Shown one piece after another: positions 7,856-18,183 of a DNA stretch of 64,000 nt. This DNA comes from Saprospiraceae bacterium (lineage in GTDB: Bacteria > Bacteroidota > Bacteroidia > Chitinophagales > Saprospiraceae). Each line of letters starts with the position of its first letter. Within the stretch, counting starts at the first letter, position 1. The stretch is from the NCBI GenBank assembly GCA_020628475.1, contig JAHDFB010000002.1:21483-85482 (forward strand), in the 5' to 3' direction. A program made the position numbers and the translations under genes. The notes beneath the pieces were generated by a model. It was given only the letters and a program-made list of their open reading frames with translations. It was not told the DNA's origin and did no database searches.

Positions 7856-10800
7856 ATGATGAAAAAACGACTATGCTTAATTTTTTGTGTCTGGCTCATG
7901 TGTCTTTACGCATCTGCTCAGGTCAGTGTTTCAGGAACGGTGCTCGATTCAGACAAATTTCCCCTGGTAGGAGTTACCATACTGGAGGCAAATACGACCA
8001 ATGGTGCCGTCACCGATATCGATGGTAATTTTCAATTGACTGTTGCTGATGAAAATGCTGAATTGGAATTTTCATATCTAGGGTATGCAAAACAAATGAT
8101 CAGAGTAGGTAGTCAATCCGTATTTAATATTGAAATGCTAACAGATACAGAACAGCTCGAAGAAGTTATTGTCGTTGGCTATGGAACACAAAAGAAACAA
8201 GTAGTAACAGGAGCCATTAGTAAGGTTTCTGCAGCTAGTATAGAAGATATGCCCGTGATGCGTATCGAATCAACGCTTCAAGGAAGAACATCCGGTGTAC
8301 GAGTCACTATGGGCTCAGGTCAACCAGGTGATGGAGGGCAGGTTCGTATTCGAGGTACTACCAATATTAATGGAGGAGATCCATTATATGTAGTAGATGG
8401 CGTGCCTATTGGTGGAGGAATTGATTTCTTAAACCAAAGTGATATCGAATCCATCGAAGTGTTGAAAGATGCTTCTGCGGCTATATATGGCGCTCGTTCT
8501 TCAGGAGGGGTCATCTTAGTCACAACGAAAAAAGGAACTAAAGATCAAATGACCGTAAACTATCATGGATATGTAGGTACCCAATCTCCTTGGAAGAAAC
8601 TTTCTTTGTTAAACGGGACAGAATATGCCACCTTAATGAACGAATCTTCCGTGGCTGCTGGCGGTGAGATACTGTTTGAAGATCCTCAATCCTATGGAGA
8701 AGGCACCGATTGGCAAAGCGCTGTATTTAGAGAAAATGCTCCTATACAAAGTCATGAATTAAATTTTTCAGCTGGTGGTGAAAAATCAAGCTATTATGCC
8801 TCATTCGGTTATTTTGATCAAGAAGGGATCGTGTCGGATGGAAATTCAAATTTTGAACGTTTTACAGCACGATTCAATTCCAATCATGAGGTGAACGATC
8901 GCATACGATTTGGCAATACTTTAGCCTACACCAATATTCAAAGTCAAGGTGTTGCAACCAATACGGAATTTGGTTCTCCATTGAGTAGAGCAATCAATTT
9001 AGATCCTCTAACGCCCGTATTAGAAACGAGACCAGAAGTATTAGAATCCAGCGTATTTCAAAATTTTGCTGTTGTAACAAATCCAGAAGGCATACCTTAT
9101 GGAATTTCCAATAATGTAACTTCTGAGATTTTAAACCCTCTAGCGGCATTGGCCGTACAACAGGGAGGCGGTTACAGTCATAAAATTGTGGGTCGTATAT
9201 TTGGAGAGTTGGATTTATTAAAAGACCTCTCTTTTAGGTCTTCATATGGAGCTGATTTAGCATTTTGGGGTGGAGAAGGATTTTCTCCCATCTATTATTT
9301 AAATGCAGCCAATAGAAATGACTTTACACGTTATAACCGAAATCAAAATAGAGGATTATACTGGATCATCGAAAACACCTTGAAGTATTCCAAAGTTTTT
9401 GGCAATCATGATGTACAAATTTTAGCGGGAACCGTCGCTGAGAATAATGCAGGTCAAGGAATCAGTGGAAACGTTAATAATTTACCTATTACTTCAATTG
9501 ATGAGGCGTCATTAGGTTTTCCAGTTGCTCCGGAAGATCAAACCTTCGGTGGGTATGAGTATCAAAGTCGAACCGCTTCTTATCTATCAAGAATAAACTA
9601 CAATTATAAGCAAAAGTACCTTTTGACTGCATTAATGCGAGTAGATGGTTCATCTCGATTTGGTCCAAATAATAAATTTGGATTCTTCCCGGCCGTTTCA
9701 GTAGGTTGGGTTATTAGCGAAGAAAATTTCTTCCAAAATAATCCATACATTAATTTCTTGAAACTTCGTGGTTCTTGGGGAATAAATGGGAGTGATAACA
9801 TAGGTGATTTCAGATATGTATCAACTGTGGGAGGTGGAAGGAGTTATGTTTTCGGTCTAAATGATGAACTCTCTAATGGTGTTAGTCCAAATGCTATTTC
9901 AAATCCAGATTTGCGATGGGAATCTACCTATCAAACCAATTTTGGATTTGATGCCAAACTATTCAGGGGATTGGAAGCGACCTTTGATATTTACCAAAAA
10001 AGAACGGAGGACATGTTACTTGGGATAGCAGTTCCTGGATTTGTAGGTAATGCTGGTCCCATTGGAAATATAGCAACCATGACGAATCAAGGATTAGAAC
10101 TGGAGTTATCTTATAAAAATAGGATTGGAAATTTAGTGTATGATGTTTCTGCGAATGCCGCGTATAATGAAAACGAAGTAACCTTTCTAGGAGACGATAA
10201 AACCTTCCTTCCTGGTCAGGGCTTTTCTCCACAAAATTTAGAGATTACTAGAATTACCGAAGGATTACCTATTGGTTACTTATTTGGATTCAAGACAGAT
10301 GGTATTTTTCAAAACCAAGCTGAAATTGATGCATATACTGGTCTTGACGGAGCATTACTACAGCCAGATGCCAGTCCAGGAGATTTTAGATTTGTGGATC
10401 ACAATGGCGACGGTATCTTAGACAACGATGATCGAACGATGATTGGAGATCCTACGCCAAAGTGGACTTATGGAACAAATTTAAGCCTAGAATATAAAGG
10501 ATTTGACCTCGTGTTATTTGGTCAAGGCGTTCATGGCGTGGATGTATTCAAAGCCACTCGACGATTTGATTTACAAATGGCCAACATGACCGGTGATGCC
10601 TTAGGGCGTTGGACTGGAGAAGGAAGTACCAACGAATACCCTCGTTTAGTGATGAATGATCCAAATAAGAACTTTAGTCGTAGTTCCGATTTCTATGTAG
10701 AAGATGCCTCTTTCTTTAGAATTCGAAATTTACAGATCGGATATAATTTACCGTCATCGGTATTAAATGCTATTAAATTAAGAGATGTTCGGGTATACGT

Positions 10801-10927
10801 TTCGGGTAACAACTTAGTTACACTGACTAATTACAGCGGCTTTGACCCAGAGGTACTCAATGGTGTGGATAGAGGTCTATATCCTCAACCACGTTTTTAT
10901 TTAGTTGGAGTCAACGCAAGCTTTTAA
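7856..10927 (+). CDS. susC: SusC-like TonB-dependent outer-membrane glycan transporter
   Basis: 1023 residues. A signal peptide (to about residue 22, ASAQ) is followed by a carboxypeptidase-regulatory-like domain (24-100, VSGTVLDSDKFPLVGVTI). Then comes the TonB box/plug region EEVIVVGYGTQKK..., with the SusC plug signatures QVRIRGTTNINGGDPLYVVDGVPI and SIEVLKDASAAIYGARSSGGVILVTTKKG. The remainder is the 22-strand barrel, ending ...FYLVGVNASF with the terminal Phe of outer-membrane proteins. It imports oligosaccharides into the periplasm using TonB energy, with SusD as lid. It is the first gene of a five-gene plus-strand run whose enzymes indicate a beta-1,3 or mixed-linkage glucan substrate. 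Confidence 0.96.
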   Translation: MMKKRLCLIFCVWLMCLYASAQVSVSGTVLDSDKFPLVGVTILEANTTNGAVTDIDGNFQLTVADENAELEFSYLGYAKQMIRVGSQSVFNIEMLTDTEQLEEVIVVGYGTQKKQVVTGAISKVSAASIEDMPVMRIESTLQGRTSGVRVTMGSGQPGDGGQVRIRGTTNINGGDPLYVVDGVPIGGGIDFLNQSDIESIEVLKDASAAIYGARSSGGVILVTTKKGTKDQMTVNYHGYVGTQSPWKKLSLLNGTEYATLMNESSVAAGGEILFEDPQSYGEGTDWQSAVFRENAPIQSHELNFSAGGEKSSYYASFGYFDQEGIVSDGNSNFERFTARFNSNHEVNDRIRFGNTLAYTNIQSQGVATNTEFGSPLSRAINLDPLTPVLETRPEVLESSVFQNFAVVTNPEGIPYGISNNVTSEILNPLAALAVQQGGGYSHKIVGRIFGELDLLKDLSFRSSYGADLAFWGGEGFSPIYYLNAANRNDFTRYNRNQNRGLYWIIENTLKYSKVFGNHDVQILAGTVAENNAGQGISGNVNNLPITSIDEASLGFPVAPEDQTFGGYEYQSRTASYLSRINYNYKQKYLLTALMRVDGSSRFGPNNKFGFFPAVSVGWVISEENFFQNNPYINFLKLRGSWGINGSDNIGDFRYVSTVGGGRSYVFGLNDELSNGVSPNAISNPDLRWESTYQTNFGFDAKLFRGLEATFDIYQKRTEDMLLGIAVPGFVGNAGPIGNIATMTNQGLELELSYKNRIGNLVYDVSANAAYNENEVTFLGDDKTFLPGQGFSPQNLEITRITEGLPIGYLFGFKTDGIFQNQAEIDAYTGLDGALLQPDASPGDFRFVDHNGDGILDNDDRTMIGDPTPKWTYGTNLSLEYKGFDLVLFGQGVHGVDVFKATRRFDLQMANMTGDALGRWTGEGSTNEYPRLVMNDPNKNFSRSSDFYVEDASFFRIRNLQIGYNLPSSVLNAIKLRDVRVYVSGNNLVTLTNYSGFDPEVLNGVDRGLYPQPRFYLVGVNASF

Positions 10928-10950
10928 CCGAACCCTTTAAAACGATTAAA

Positions 10951-12462
10951 ATGAAAATATTACATACAACAACATACTTCGCTGTGATCGCCTTATTTTT
11001 CCTTTCGGCCTGTACAGCGGATTGGCTAGAACTTAAGCCCCAAGGTCAAAAATTAGAAGTGAATTTCTACACGTCTGAAGAAGAAATATTAGAAGGTTTA
11101 GTGGCAGCTTATGACGTTCTTGCTTGGGGCGGCACCAATGGGTGGACCATGAAACTCGGCCTTTTAAATGCCGCTTCTGATGACACTTTTGCTGGGGGAA
11201 GCGATGCTTCGGATCAACCAAGCTGGGTAGCGTGGGATGAATTCAATCTTGATCCTTTTTTAGGCCCTCAACTCGGATTTTGGAACAAAGGTTATACCGG
11301 TGTTTATCGAGCCAGCTTAGTCATTGACAAGGCAAACGAATTAGAAGATATAACCCCAGAATTTCAAGCCAGAGTGATTGCAGAAGCAAAATTTTTACGT
11401 GCCTATTTCTATTTTGACTTAATTCGTTTATTTGGTAACATCCCAAAAATAGACAAAGTACTTTCTGCGGATGAGTTTGACCAAGTCGTACAAGCTCCGG
11501 CCTCTGAAATTTATGCCTTCATTGAGCAGGATTTAAGAGATGCTAAAAACACCTTTGAATTGCCTATTACGGTATCATCGGATGAATTGGGCCGAATTAC
11601 TCAAGGCGCAGTAACCGCATTACTAGGAAAGGTCATATTGTACCAAAATGAAGCCTCTAGAATGCAAGAGGCTGCCGATCTTTTCGAAGAAGTCATCAAT
11701 TCTGGCAATTACGATTTAGAGGTAAATTTTGGAGACATCTTCAGTAACTCCAATGAATATGGTATCGAATCGGTTTTTGAAATATCGCACTCAGGTGCCG
11801 CTCGAGCTGGATGGGATCGTTTTAGCAATGGTTCTGAAGGTAACTATAATGTTCAATTTTTTGGTATGCGAGATTTTGTGGGGCCAGATTATGCTGCTGG
11901 ATGGAGTTTTTGCCCGGTAACACAAAAATTAGCGGATAAAATGGCCAATGACCCTAGATTAGAACATACCATAATCAATGGTGAACATTTAAAACTATTG
12001 GGAGCTTCCTATACAGAAGGCTATCAAAACACCAACCTTTTTATTAAAAAGTATGCTGGCTTGGCCGATGAAGTCGCTTCTGATGGTGAACCAGCCTTGA
12101 ATTGGAGCAAAAACATTCGAGATATTCGATTTGCCGATGTCTTACTAATGGCTGCTGAAGCCAGAGCCAGAAATGGTCAAGACGCCGAAGCTCGAACACA
12201 TTTAAATCGAGTGCGTCAACGAGTATCTTTACAGCCAGTACAAGGAGCCAGTGGAGATGCATTGCTTAATTTTATTTACAATGAACGTCAACTTGAACTA
12301 GCAACAGAAGGTCATCGATTTTTTGATTTAGTCCGTACAGGAAGGGCAGCAGTGGAATTAGCAGATCAAGGATTTATTGAAGGCATTCATGAAGTTTTAC
12401 CAATCCCACAATCAGAAATCGACATCACTGTAGGTCGATTTGAACAAAATAATGGTTATTAA
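10951..12462 (+). CDS. susD: SusD-like surface glycan-binding lipoprotein (RagB/SusD)
   Basis: 503 residues with a lipoprotein signal peptide (FFLSAC, Cys at 21) followed by WLELKPQGQ, a usual SusD opening. The TPR-rich helical body is recognisable in ARVIAEAKFLRAYFYFDLIRLFGNIP and, near the C-terminus, in RDIRFADVLLMAAEARARNG and FIYNERQLELATEGHRFFDLVRTGRA. The last is the conserved RagB/SusD tail, ending with LPIPQSEI. It forms the lid on the SusC barrel at the cell surface. It starts 23 bases after susC, so the pair is co-transcribed. Confidence 0.96.
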   Translation: MKILHTTTYFAVIALFFLSACTADWLELKPQGQKLEVNFYTSEEEILEGLVAAYDVLAWGGTNGWTMKLGLLNAASDDTFAGGSDASDQPSWVAWDEFNLDPFLGPQLGFWNKGYTGVYRASLVIDKANELEDITPEFQARVIAEAKFLRAYFYFDLIRLFGNIPKIDKVLSADEFDQVVQAPASEIYAFIEQDLRDAKNTFELPITVSSDELGRITQGAVTALLGKVILYQNEASRMQEAADLFEEVINSGNYDLEVNFGDIFSNSNEYGIESVFEISHSGAARAGWDRFSNGSEGNYNVQFFGMRDFVGPDYAAGWSFCPVTQKLADKMANDPRLEHTIINGEHLKLLGASYTEGYQNTNLFIKKYAGLADEVASDGEPALNWSKNIRDIRFADVLLMAAEARARNGQDAEARTHLNRVRQRVSLQPVQGASGDALLNFIYNERQLELATEGHRFFDLVRTGRAAVELADQGFIEGIHEVLPIPQSEIDITVGRFEQNNGY

Positions 12463-12478
12463 TCTTTAAAAACGAATA

Positions 12479-13345
12479 ATGATGAAAACATATATATATA
12501 TTCTCGTAGTCGGTTTTTTTACGCTTGCGGCTTGTACACCACAAATAGATGATAAAATTGAATTAGGTAATCTTCCAACGGCTAGTTTCAACATTAATGA
12601 AGGAGCAACAGCGAATGATTTTATATTAACCAATACCTCAGAAGGAACGTTCATAACGAAATGGGCCGTAGATCAATTGGGTTCTTTTTCTGGAGATGAG
12701 GTTGAAATTAGCATTCCGTTCAAAGGGGAATACAACGTAACCATGACTGTTTTTAATGATGGTGGTCATGCCTCTTTAAGCAAGATCATCGAAGTTACCG
12801 AAGATGCTTCTGGAGGTTGTATCGGGAATATGGAATTATTAACCAATTGTGATGAAAAAACCTGGGTACTTGCACCAGAAGCTAGTGCCTTACATGTAGG
12901 TCCTAGTCTTTTTGAAACTTGGTGGGGTAACTCTGAAGATGATGTCAATGCGCGTGCCTGTCATTTCAATGATCAATATATTTTCCGAGAAAATGGCGAA
13001 TACGAATATGACAATCTAGGGGATTTTTGGGCGGATACCGATGGGAATGGAAATGTCACTCCTGCCGACCTAGGACTTCCTGTAGGATGTAATAATGCTA
13101 GCGATTGGCCAGACCAATACAAGGTCTGGGATTCTGGAAAACATAACTTTAACATTACAGAATCCAATCTAACCGTCAGTGGAACTGGTGCTTGGTTGGG
13201 TTTATATAAAGTAGGTACTTCCTCGGAAGTTTCTTCTCCCCAAGAATCCGTGAGTCTACAAATCCTAGAAATATCTGAAGATCGCATGGTCCTATATGGT
13301 GATTATGGTGGTTTGGTTTGGAGACTAACCTTTGTATCTTTATAA
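12479..13345 (+). CDS. PKD-domain surface lipoprotein, likely glycan-binding (SGBP)
   Basis: 288 residues with a lipoprotein signal peptide (GFFTLAAC). Residues about 32-110 fit a PKD-like beta-sandwich (PTASFNINEGATANDFILTNTSEG... GEYNVTMTVFNDGGHASLSKIIEV). The C-terminal part (NCDEKTWVLAPEASALHVGPS...WWGN) has the pattern of domains found in lipoproteins encoded after SusD in laminarin and other beta-glucan loci. By position (16 bases after susD, before GH16) it is probably the surface glycan-binding protein of the locus. Sugar contacts cannot be assigned from sequence. Two ATGs (12479 and 12482) are adjacent and equivalent. Confidence 0.75.
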   Translation: MMKTYIYILVVGFFTLAACTPQIDDKIELGNLPTASFNINEGATANDFILTNTSEGTFITKWAVDQLGSFSGDEVEISIPFKGEYNVTMTVFNDGGHASLSKIIEVTEDASGGCIGNMELLTNCDEKTWVLAPEASALHVGPSLFETWWGNSEDDVNARACHFNDQYIFRENGEYEYDNLGDFWADTDGNGNVTPADLGLPVGCNNASDWPDQYKVWDSGKHNFNITESNLTVSGTGAWLGLYKVGTSSEVSSPQESVSLQILEISEDRMVLYGDYGGLVWRLTFVSL

Positions 13346-13353
13346 AAAACTGT

Positions 13354-14532
13354 ATGAACATGAATTACAAGGCGTATTTCGTATTTATCCTCATTCTGGT
13401 ATTTTCTTGTAAGGAGCCTCCTCCTGAACCAGTGGATTTACCTAGAATTTCCATTCAAAATGTCACTAAATTTGAAGGAGACGATAATACCGTTTTTACC
13501 TTTCAAGTGTTTCTTGATAAAGCGGGAACGGAAGAAATAACGGTCGAATTCGCCACGCAAGAAGATACAGCAGAAGAAGGATTAGACTTTATTGAGAATG
13601 CGGGAACAATCAATTTTGCCGTTGGCGAAAAAAGTAACATGATCGATGTTGAAATTGTCACGGATATCAATAAAGAATTGGACGAAGTGTTTCATGTTCA
13701 GTTATCCAATCCAACCAATGCAACCATCGCCGTTGGAAAAGCTACTGGAACCATTCGAAATGAAGATACTTTTATCGAAATTCCAGATGATGGTTATATC
13801 ACTCCTGAATCTTATGCAGGATATACCTTGGCTTGGAAGGACGAATTTGATGGAGATTGTCTTAATCCTAATGATTGGACGCATGAAATCGGAAATTCAG
13901 GTTGGGGAAATAATGAATGGCAATATTATACCAATGAAAAAGATAATTCATTCTTAAGTGATGGCAATCTGATCATTGAGGCAAGAGAAGAAAATTATAA
14001 TGGAGCCGATTATACCTCTGCAAGAATTATCACTCAGAACAAACAGTCTTTTACACATGGTCGTGTGGACATACGGGCGATTTTACCAGAAGGACAAGGT
14101 ATCTGGCCGGCATTATGGATGCTGGGCGAAAATTTCTCTTCTATAGGTTGGCCTTTCTGTGGAGAAATTGATATCATGGAATTGATCGGACACCAACCTT
14201 CAACCGTTCATGGAACCGTTCATTGGCAAGGTAATGGCGGCCATACCTTCAAAGGGGGCGATTACACACTTCCAAGCGGAGAAAAATTTTCGGACCAATA
14301 CCATGTGTTTTCCATTATTTGGGAGCCAGGGGAAATTAAATGGTTCGTTAATGATAACTTGTATTATTCCATTGACAATGCTCAGGTCGACGGTAATTAT
14401 CCATTCGACCAGGATTTCTTCTTTATCTTTAATATAGCCGTTGGTGGAAACTGGCCTGGTTACCCTGACGCGACGACTGTATTTCCGCAACGAATGACCG
14501 TAGACTACATTCGAGTATTTGATAAAAATTAA
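13354..14532 (+). CDS. GH16 laminarinase-type beta-glucanase lipoprotein with Calx-beta domain
   Basis: Starting at the ATG at 13354 (an earlier in-frame ATG at 13318 lies inside the previous gene and would bury the signal peptide), the protein has 392 residues and a lipobox at VFSC (Cys19). A Calx-beta domain spans about 32-138 (FEGDDNTVFTFQVFLDKAG...), and GH16 occupies about 158-392. The retaining active site is in GEIDIMELIGH, with nucleophile E271, D273 and acid/base E276. The ExDxxE form with an inserted Met is the laminarinase/GH16_3 type, cutting beta-1,3 or beta-1,3-1,4 glucan. As a surface lipoprotein it would release oligosaccharides for the SusCD pair. The GH5 gene follows after 3 bases. 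Confidence 0.93.
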   Translation: MNMNYKAYFVFILILVFSCKEPPPEPVDLPRISIQNVTKFEGDDNTVFTFQVFLDKAGTEEITVEFATQEDTAEEGLDFIENAGTINFAVGEKSNMIDVEIVTDINKELDEVFHVQLSNPTNATIAVGKATGTIRNEDTFIEIPDDGYITPESYAGYTLAWKDEFDGDCLNPNDWTHEIGNSGWGNNEWQYYTNEKDNSFLSDGNLIIEAREENYNGADYTSARIITQNKQSFTHGRVDIRAILPEGQGIWPALWMLGENFSSIGWPFCGEIDIMELIGHQPSTVHGTVHWQGNGGHTFKGGDYTLPSGEKFSDQYHVFSIIWEPGEIKWFVNDNLYYSIDNAQVDGNYPFDQDFFFIFNIAVGGNWPGYPDATTVFPQRMTVDYIRVFDKN

Positions 14533-14535
14533 GGC

Positions 14536-17229
14536 ATGCGTTACGTTCTGCTTATTGTTCTAGTAATCTGCATTGCTCCCCAAGCAATGGCACAATCCTA
14601 TTTAAGAGCAGAAGGAAAACAAATCGTCAATGAAAATAATGAATCCATTATTCTTAGAGGAATGGGTTTAGGTGGGTGGATGGTCCAAGAAGGCTATATG
14701 CTGCAAACTGCCGAGTTCGCCAGCCCACAACATCAAATTAAAGCAAGAATTACAGAAATTATCGGAGAAGAGGCTACGGCTGAATTTTATGATGCTTGGT
14801 TAGAAAATTACTTACAAAAAGAAGATGTCGATTCCATGAAATCTTGGGGTTTCAATTCGATCCGTCTTCCAATGCATTATAATTTATATACACTTCCTAT
14901 TGAAGAGGAGCCGATTCCCGGAAAGAATACATGGTTAGAAAAAGGATTTGAGCTAACAGATTCCCTCATAGCTTGGTGTGCCCAAAACGAGATGTATGTT
15001 ATACTCGACTTACATGCGGCACCGGGAGGCCAAGGCTATGATCAGGGAATATCTGACTATGACCCAACAAAAGATTCATTCTGGGAAAATGCAGAAAATC
15101 GAAGTAAAGCTGCAGCCCTATGGAAAAAACTCGCAGAACGGTATGTCGATGAACCATGGATTGCAGGTTACGACTTGTTAAACGAACCCAACTGGAATTT
15201 ACCAGGTGGAACCCTTCTGCGAACGGCCTACATGCAAATGACCGATAGCATACGATCCGTTGATAATAAACATATATTATTTATTGAAGGTAATTGGTTT
15301 GCAAATGATTTTACTGGGCTAACACCACCATGGGATGATAATATGGTCTATAGTCCTCATAAATACTGGTCGATTAATGACCAAGCGTCCATTCAGTGGG
15401 TACTCGACTTACGCGAAGAACAAAATGTTCCCCTTTATCTTGGCGAAAGTGGAGAAAATTCTAATCAATGGTTTCATGATGCTATCCATTTACTGGAAGA
15501 ACATGAAATTGGCTGGGCTTGGTGGCCTCTAAAAAAAGTAGAAGCCATCGCTGGTCCTCTATCTGCTTCGAAAACCTTTGGTTATGAAGCATTGCTCAAC
15601 TATTGGAAGGGTATTGGCAGCATGCCGACGGAAGAAAGCGCTAAAACAGCTCTTATGCAGCTGACTGAAAACTACAAATTACAGAACTGTACATTCGAAC
15701 CCGGCGTAATCGATGCTATGTTTCGGCAAGTTACTACGGATGAAACAAAAGCCTTTCGCGATCATACGATTCCAGGAAAAATAAATGCCGTTGATTATGA
15801 CTTAGGTAAAAATCAATTTGCTTATTCCGACGTGGATTACGCTACCTTTCATGTTTCCACCGGAAATTTTACTGCTTGGAATACAGGCTGGTCCTATCGA
15901 AACGATGGAGTGGATATCGAACCTAGTCAAGACAATCAAAATACAGCAGGTCACAATGTCGGATGGACAGACGCGGGTGAATGGTTAAAGTACTCAATAA
16001 ATGATGTTGACCCTGGGATCTACAATATTGTTTTACGATACGCTGGAGGTGATTTTGGTGGTAAAATGCATTTTGCGGCCAACGGTGTGGACATCACCAA
16101 TGCGCAATTTGTTCCTTACACCGGTGGTTATCAATCCTGGGAAGAAATGACCCTTGAAAATGTACTTGTTTATGATGATTTTGATCATATTACTTTTCAT
16201 ATCGACGGAGCAGGTTTCAATATTAGTAGCTATGAATTCATCAAAACCGGTGACATCGAAGATTCAAGTACTCAATTTATATCTGGAATTACCGAAGATA
16301 AAAACACCGTTTCACTATTTATCAACAAGAAACTGGATCCAAATTCAAGTATGGATATCAACGATTTTTCTTTATTGGTGAATAATAGTAATTACACCGT
16401 GTCGGAGGTAGAAATCGATCCTATTGATACTCGAATTATACACCTGTCTGTAGAAGAAGAAATGATCTTTACGGACATTATAAAAGCAAGTTACATTGGT
16501 ACTAGTATAAACTCGTTGGATGGTGATGCTTTAGGGGCTTTCGCCCAAAAAGATGTCAATAATACGCTTCCTTCCTTCTTTAGTATTCCCTCAAAAATAG
16601 AAGCGGAAGACTTTATTTTGGAATCGGGAATTACTTTGGAAAATACAACAGATACAGGAGGAGGACAAAACATTGGTTATCTAGATGTAGGAGATTATTG
16701 CAAATACGATGTTTTCGTGAGTTTTGATGGCATCTATGAAATCAACTATAGAAACGCTTCAGATGGTCACGTCGGAGCCTTGAAACTAGCATTACAAAAT
16801 GAAAGTGGTGAAATAATCGATATACATAGCGTTGAGTTTTCGTCTACCGGTGGCTGGCAGGCCTGGCAAGACAGTAAATTCAACGCTTTTATTCCTAAAG
16901 GACGGTATATCATGCGATTAACCATTACCAAACCACAATTCAATCTAAATTGGATGGACTTCAAACTGATATCGTCCAATCAGGATCTTGCTCTTTCAAG
17001 TGTTCGTATTTACCCGAATCCAGTTAAGGATATTTGTTTCGTCGATGATCGAAACTGTAAAGATTGTTTTGATTCATATACCATATTCTCCATGCAGGGA
17101 AAACTGGTTTCAATGGGAGCACTAAGGAATAAAAATATACAACTAAATCATCTAGATGCCGGTGTATACCTACTTCGCTTATCCGATCAAAAAGGCCGCA
17201 GTACCGTTCAAAAGATCGTCAAATGGTAA
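14536..17229 (+). CDS. GH5 glucanase with two CBM6 domains and T9SS sorting domain
   Basis: 897 residues. After a signal peptide (to AMAQ, residue 20) comes a GH5 catalytic domain (about 21-390) with RGMGLGGWM, acid/base E217 in DLLNEPNW and nucleophile E304 in LYLGESGE. CBM6-type modules are at about 414-570 (NVGWTDAGEWLKYSI) and 685-815 (IGYLDVGDYCKYDV), separated by an Ig-like segment at 578-676. The C-terminus from about 820 (SSVRIYPNPVKD ... LDAGVYLLRLSDQKG) is a type A T9SS sorting domain, so the enzyme is secreted or surface-attached by that system. It is the last gene of the glucan operon; the exo or endo mode cannot be told from sequence. Confidence 0.92.
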   Translation: MRYVLLIVLVICIAPQAMAQSYLRAEGKQIVNENNESIILRGMGLGGWMVQEGYMLQTAEFASPQHQIKARITEIIGEEATAEFYDAWLENYLQKEDVDSMKSWGFNSIRLPMHYNLYTLPIEEEPIPGKNTWLEKGFELTDSLIAWCAQNEMYVILDLHAAPGGQGYDQGISDYDPTKDSFWENAENRSKAAALWKKLAERYVDEPWIAGYDLLNEPNWNLPGGTLLRTAYMQMTDSIRSVDNKHILFIEGNWFANDFTGLTPPWDDNMVYSPHKYWSINDQASIQWVLDLREEQNVPLYLGESGENSNQWFHDAIHLLEEHEIGWAWWPLKKVEAIAGPLSASKTFGYEALLNYWKGIGSMPTEESAKTALMQLTENYKLQNCTFEPGVIDAMFRQVTTDETKAFRDHTIPGKINAVDYDLGKNQFAYSDVDYATFHVSTGNFTAWNTGWSYRNDGVDIEPSQDNQNTAGHNVGWTDAGEWLKYSINDVDPGIYNIVLRYAGGDFGGKMHFAANGVDITNAQFVPYTGGYQSWEEMTLENVLVYDDFDHITFHIDGAGFNISSYEFIKTGDIEDSSTQFISGITEDKNTVSLFINKKLDPNSSMDINDFSLLVNNSNYTVSEVEIDPIDTRIIHLSVEEEMIFTDIIKASYIGTSINSLDGDALGAFAQKDVNNTLPSFFSIPSKIEAEDFILESGITLENTTDTGGGQNIGYLDVGDYCKYDVFVSFDGIYEINYRNASDGHVGALKLALQNESGEIIDIHSVEFSSTGGWQAWQDSKFNAFIPKGRYIMRLTITKPQFNLNWMDFKLISSNQDLALSSVRIYPNPVKDICFVDDRNCKDCFDSYTIFSMQGKLVSMGALRNKNIQLNHLDAGVYLLRLSDQKGRSTVQKIVKW

Positions 17230-17243
17230 TGGCTTGGTAGTTC

Positions 17244-18095
17244 TTACTTACTACTCTTTTTTGCCAATAAATTTACCAGCATACCTACGATGATTAACAC
17301 CATTCCGATGGAAGCATACAAACTGTATTTTTCTCCAAAAATGAAGAAGCCTAATAATAAGGCATATACCAATTCCATATATTTGAATGGAGCGATGGTA
17401 TTGGTCTCTCCTTTTTGAAAAGCTACCGTCATAAAAACCTGTCCAATCAATCCACAAATGCCCATTCCAGCAATGTAGTACCAATGATTGCCTTCCGGCA
17501 TGACCCAATAAGATATAGAGCTGAGACCCATTACAATAGCGGTCACCATAAAATAGTTTATGATGGTCAACGGATGTTCTCTGGTTGCCAAGTAACGAAC
17601 CATGGTAAATACGGCACCTACTGTAATGGCCGATATAAGTACCAAGACAAATCCTAATGTACTAATGCGTAGGTCAAAGCCTTTCAGAACAAATACACCA
17701 ACGATAGCTATTAAAAATCCTAGCCATTGGATCGATTTGACTTTTTCCTGCAGAAAATATATCGCTAATATAACGCTGATAATCGGTCCGACGTATCGAA
17801 TAGATACAGCCGACCCCAATGGCATCATCTGTACAGACATAAAAAAAGTTGTTAGTGAAATCGTACCAACAACTGCTCTCAATAATAGAATTTTTCGATG
17901 TGTACCAAGCAAGGGAATCTTGCGAATCAACATATAGGGCAAAATAAAAATGAAGGTACCTATAGATCTGAAAAACACAACCTGCAGAGCAGGGTAATTC
18001 GATAATTCCTTAGCAAAGGCATTCATGCAGGCAAACGAAAACGTCGCTATTAAAATATATGCAATCGCCTTCGTATTATTGATCTTTTCCTTCAA
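17244..18095 (-). CDS. EamA/DMT-family transporter
   Basis: 283 residues with about ten hydrophobic helices in two EamA repeats, the drug/metabolite transporter fold. The opening KAIAYILIATFSFACMNAFAKEL...LQVVFFRS and the motif SAVSIRYVGPIISVILAIYFLQEKVKSIQWLGFLIAIVGV are typical. The start is TTG at 18095; a stop lies four codons upstream, so no ATG is available before the first helix. It lies in the inner membrane; the substrate is unknown. It is convergent with the GH5 gene (14-base gap) and is probably not part of the glucan operon. Confidence 0.88.
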   Translation of the reverse strand: MKEKINNTKAIAYILIATFSFACMNAFAKELSNYPALQVVFFRSIGTFIFILPYMLIRKIPLLGTHRKILLLRAVVGTISLTTFFMSVQMMPLGSAVSIRYVGPIISVILAIYFLQEKVKSIQWLGFLIAIVGVFVLKGFDLRISTLGFVLVLISAITVGAVFTMVRYLATREHPLTIINYFMVTAIVMGLSSISYWVMPEGNHWYYIAGMGICGLIGQVFMTVAFQKGETNTIAPFKYMELVYALLLGFFIFGEKYSLYASIGMVLIIVGMLVNLLAKKSSK

Positions 18096-18183
18096 TGTTG
18101 TTCTTTATATTGAACGATCAAAGGTAATACTATTATGATCATAATGATCGCATATATTACATGAATTTGTTGTACGCATTTCT

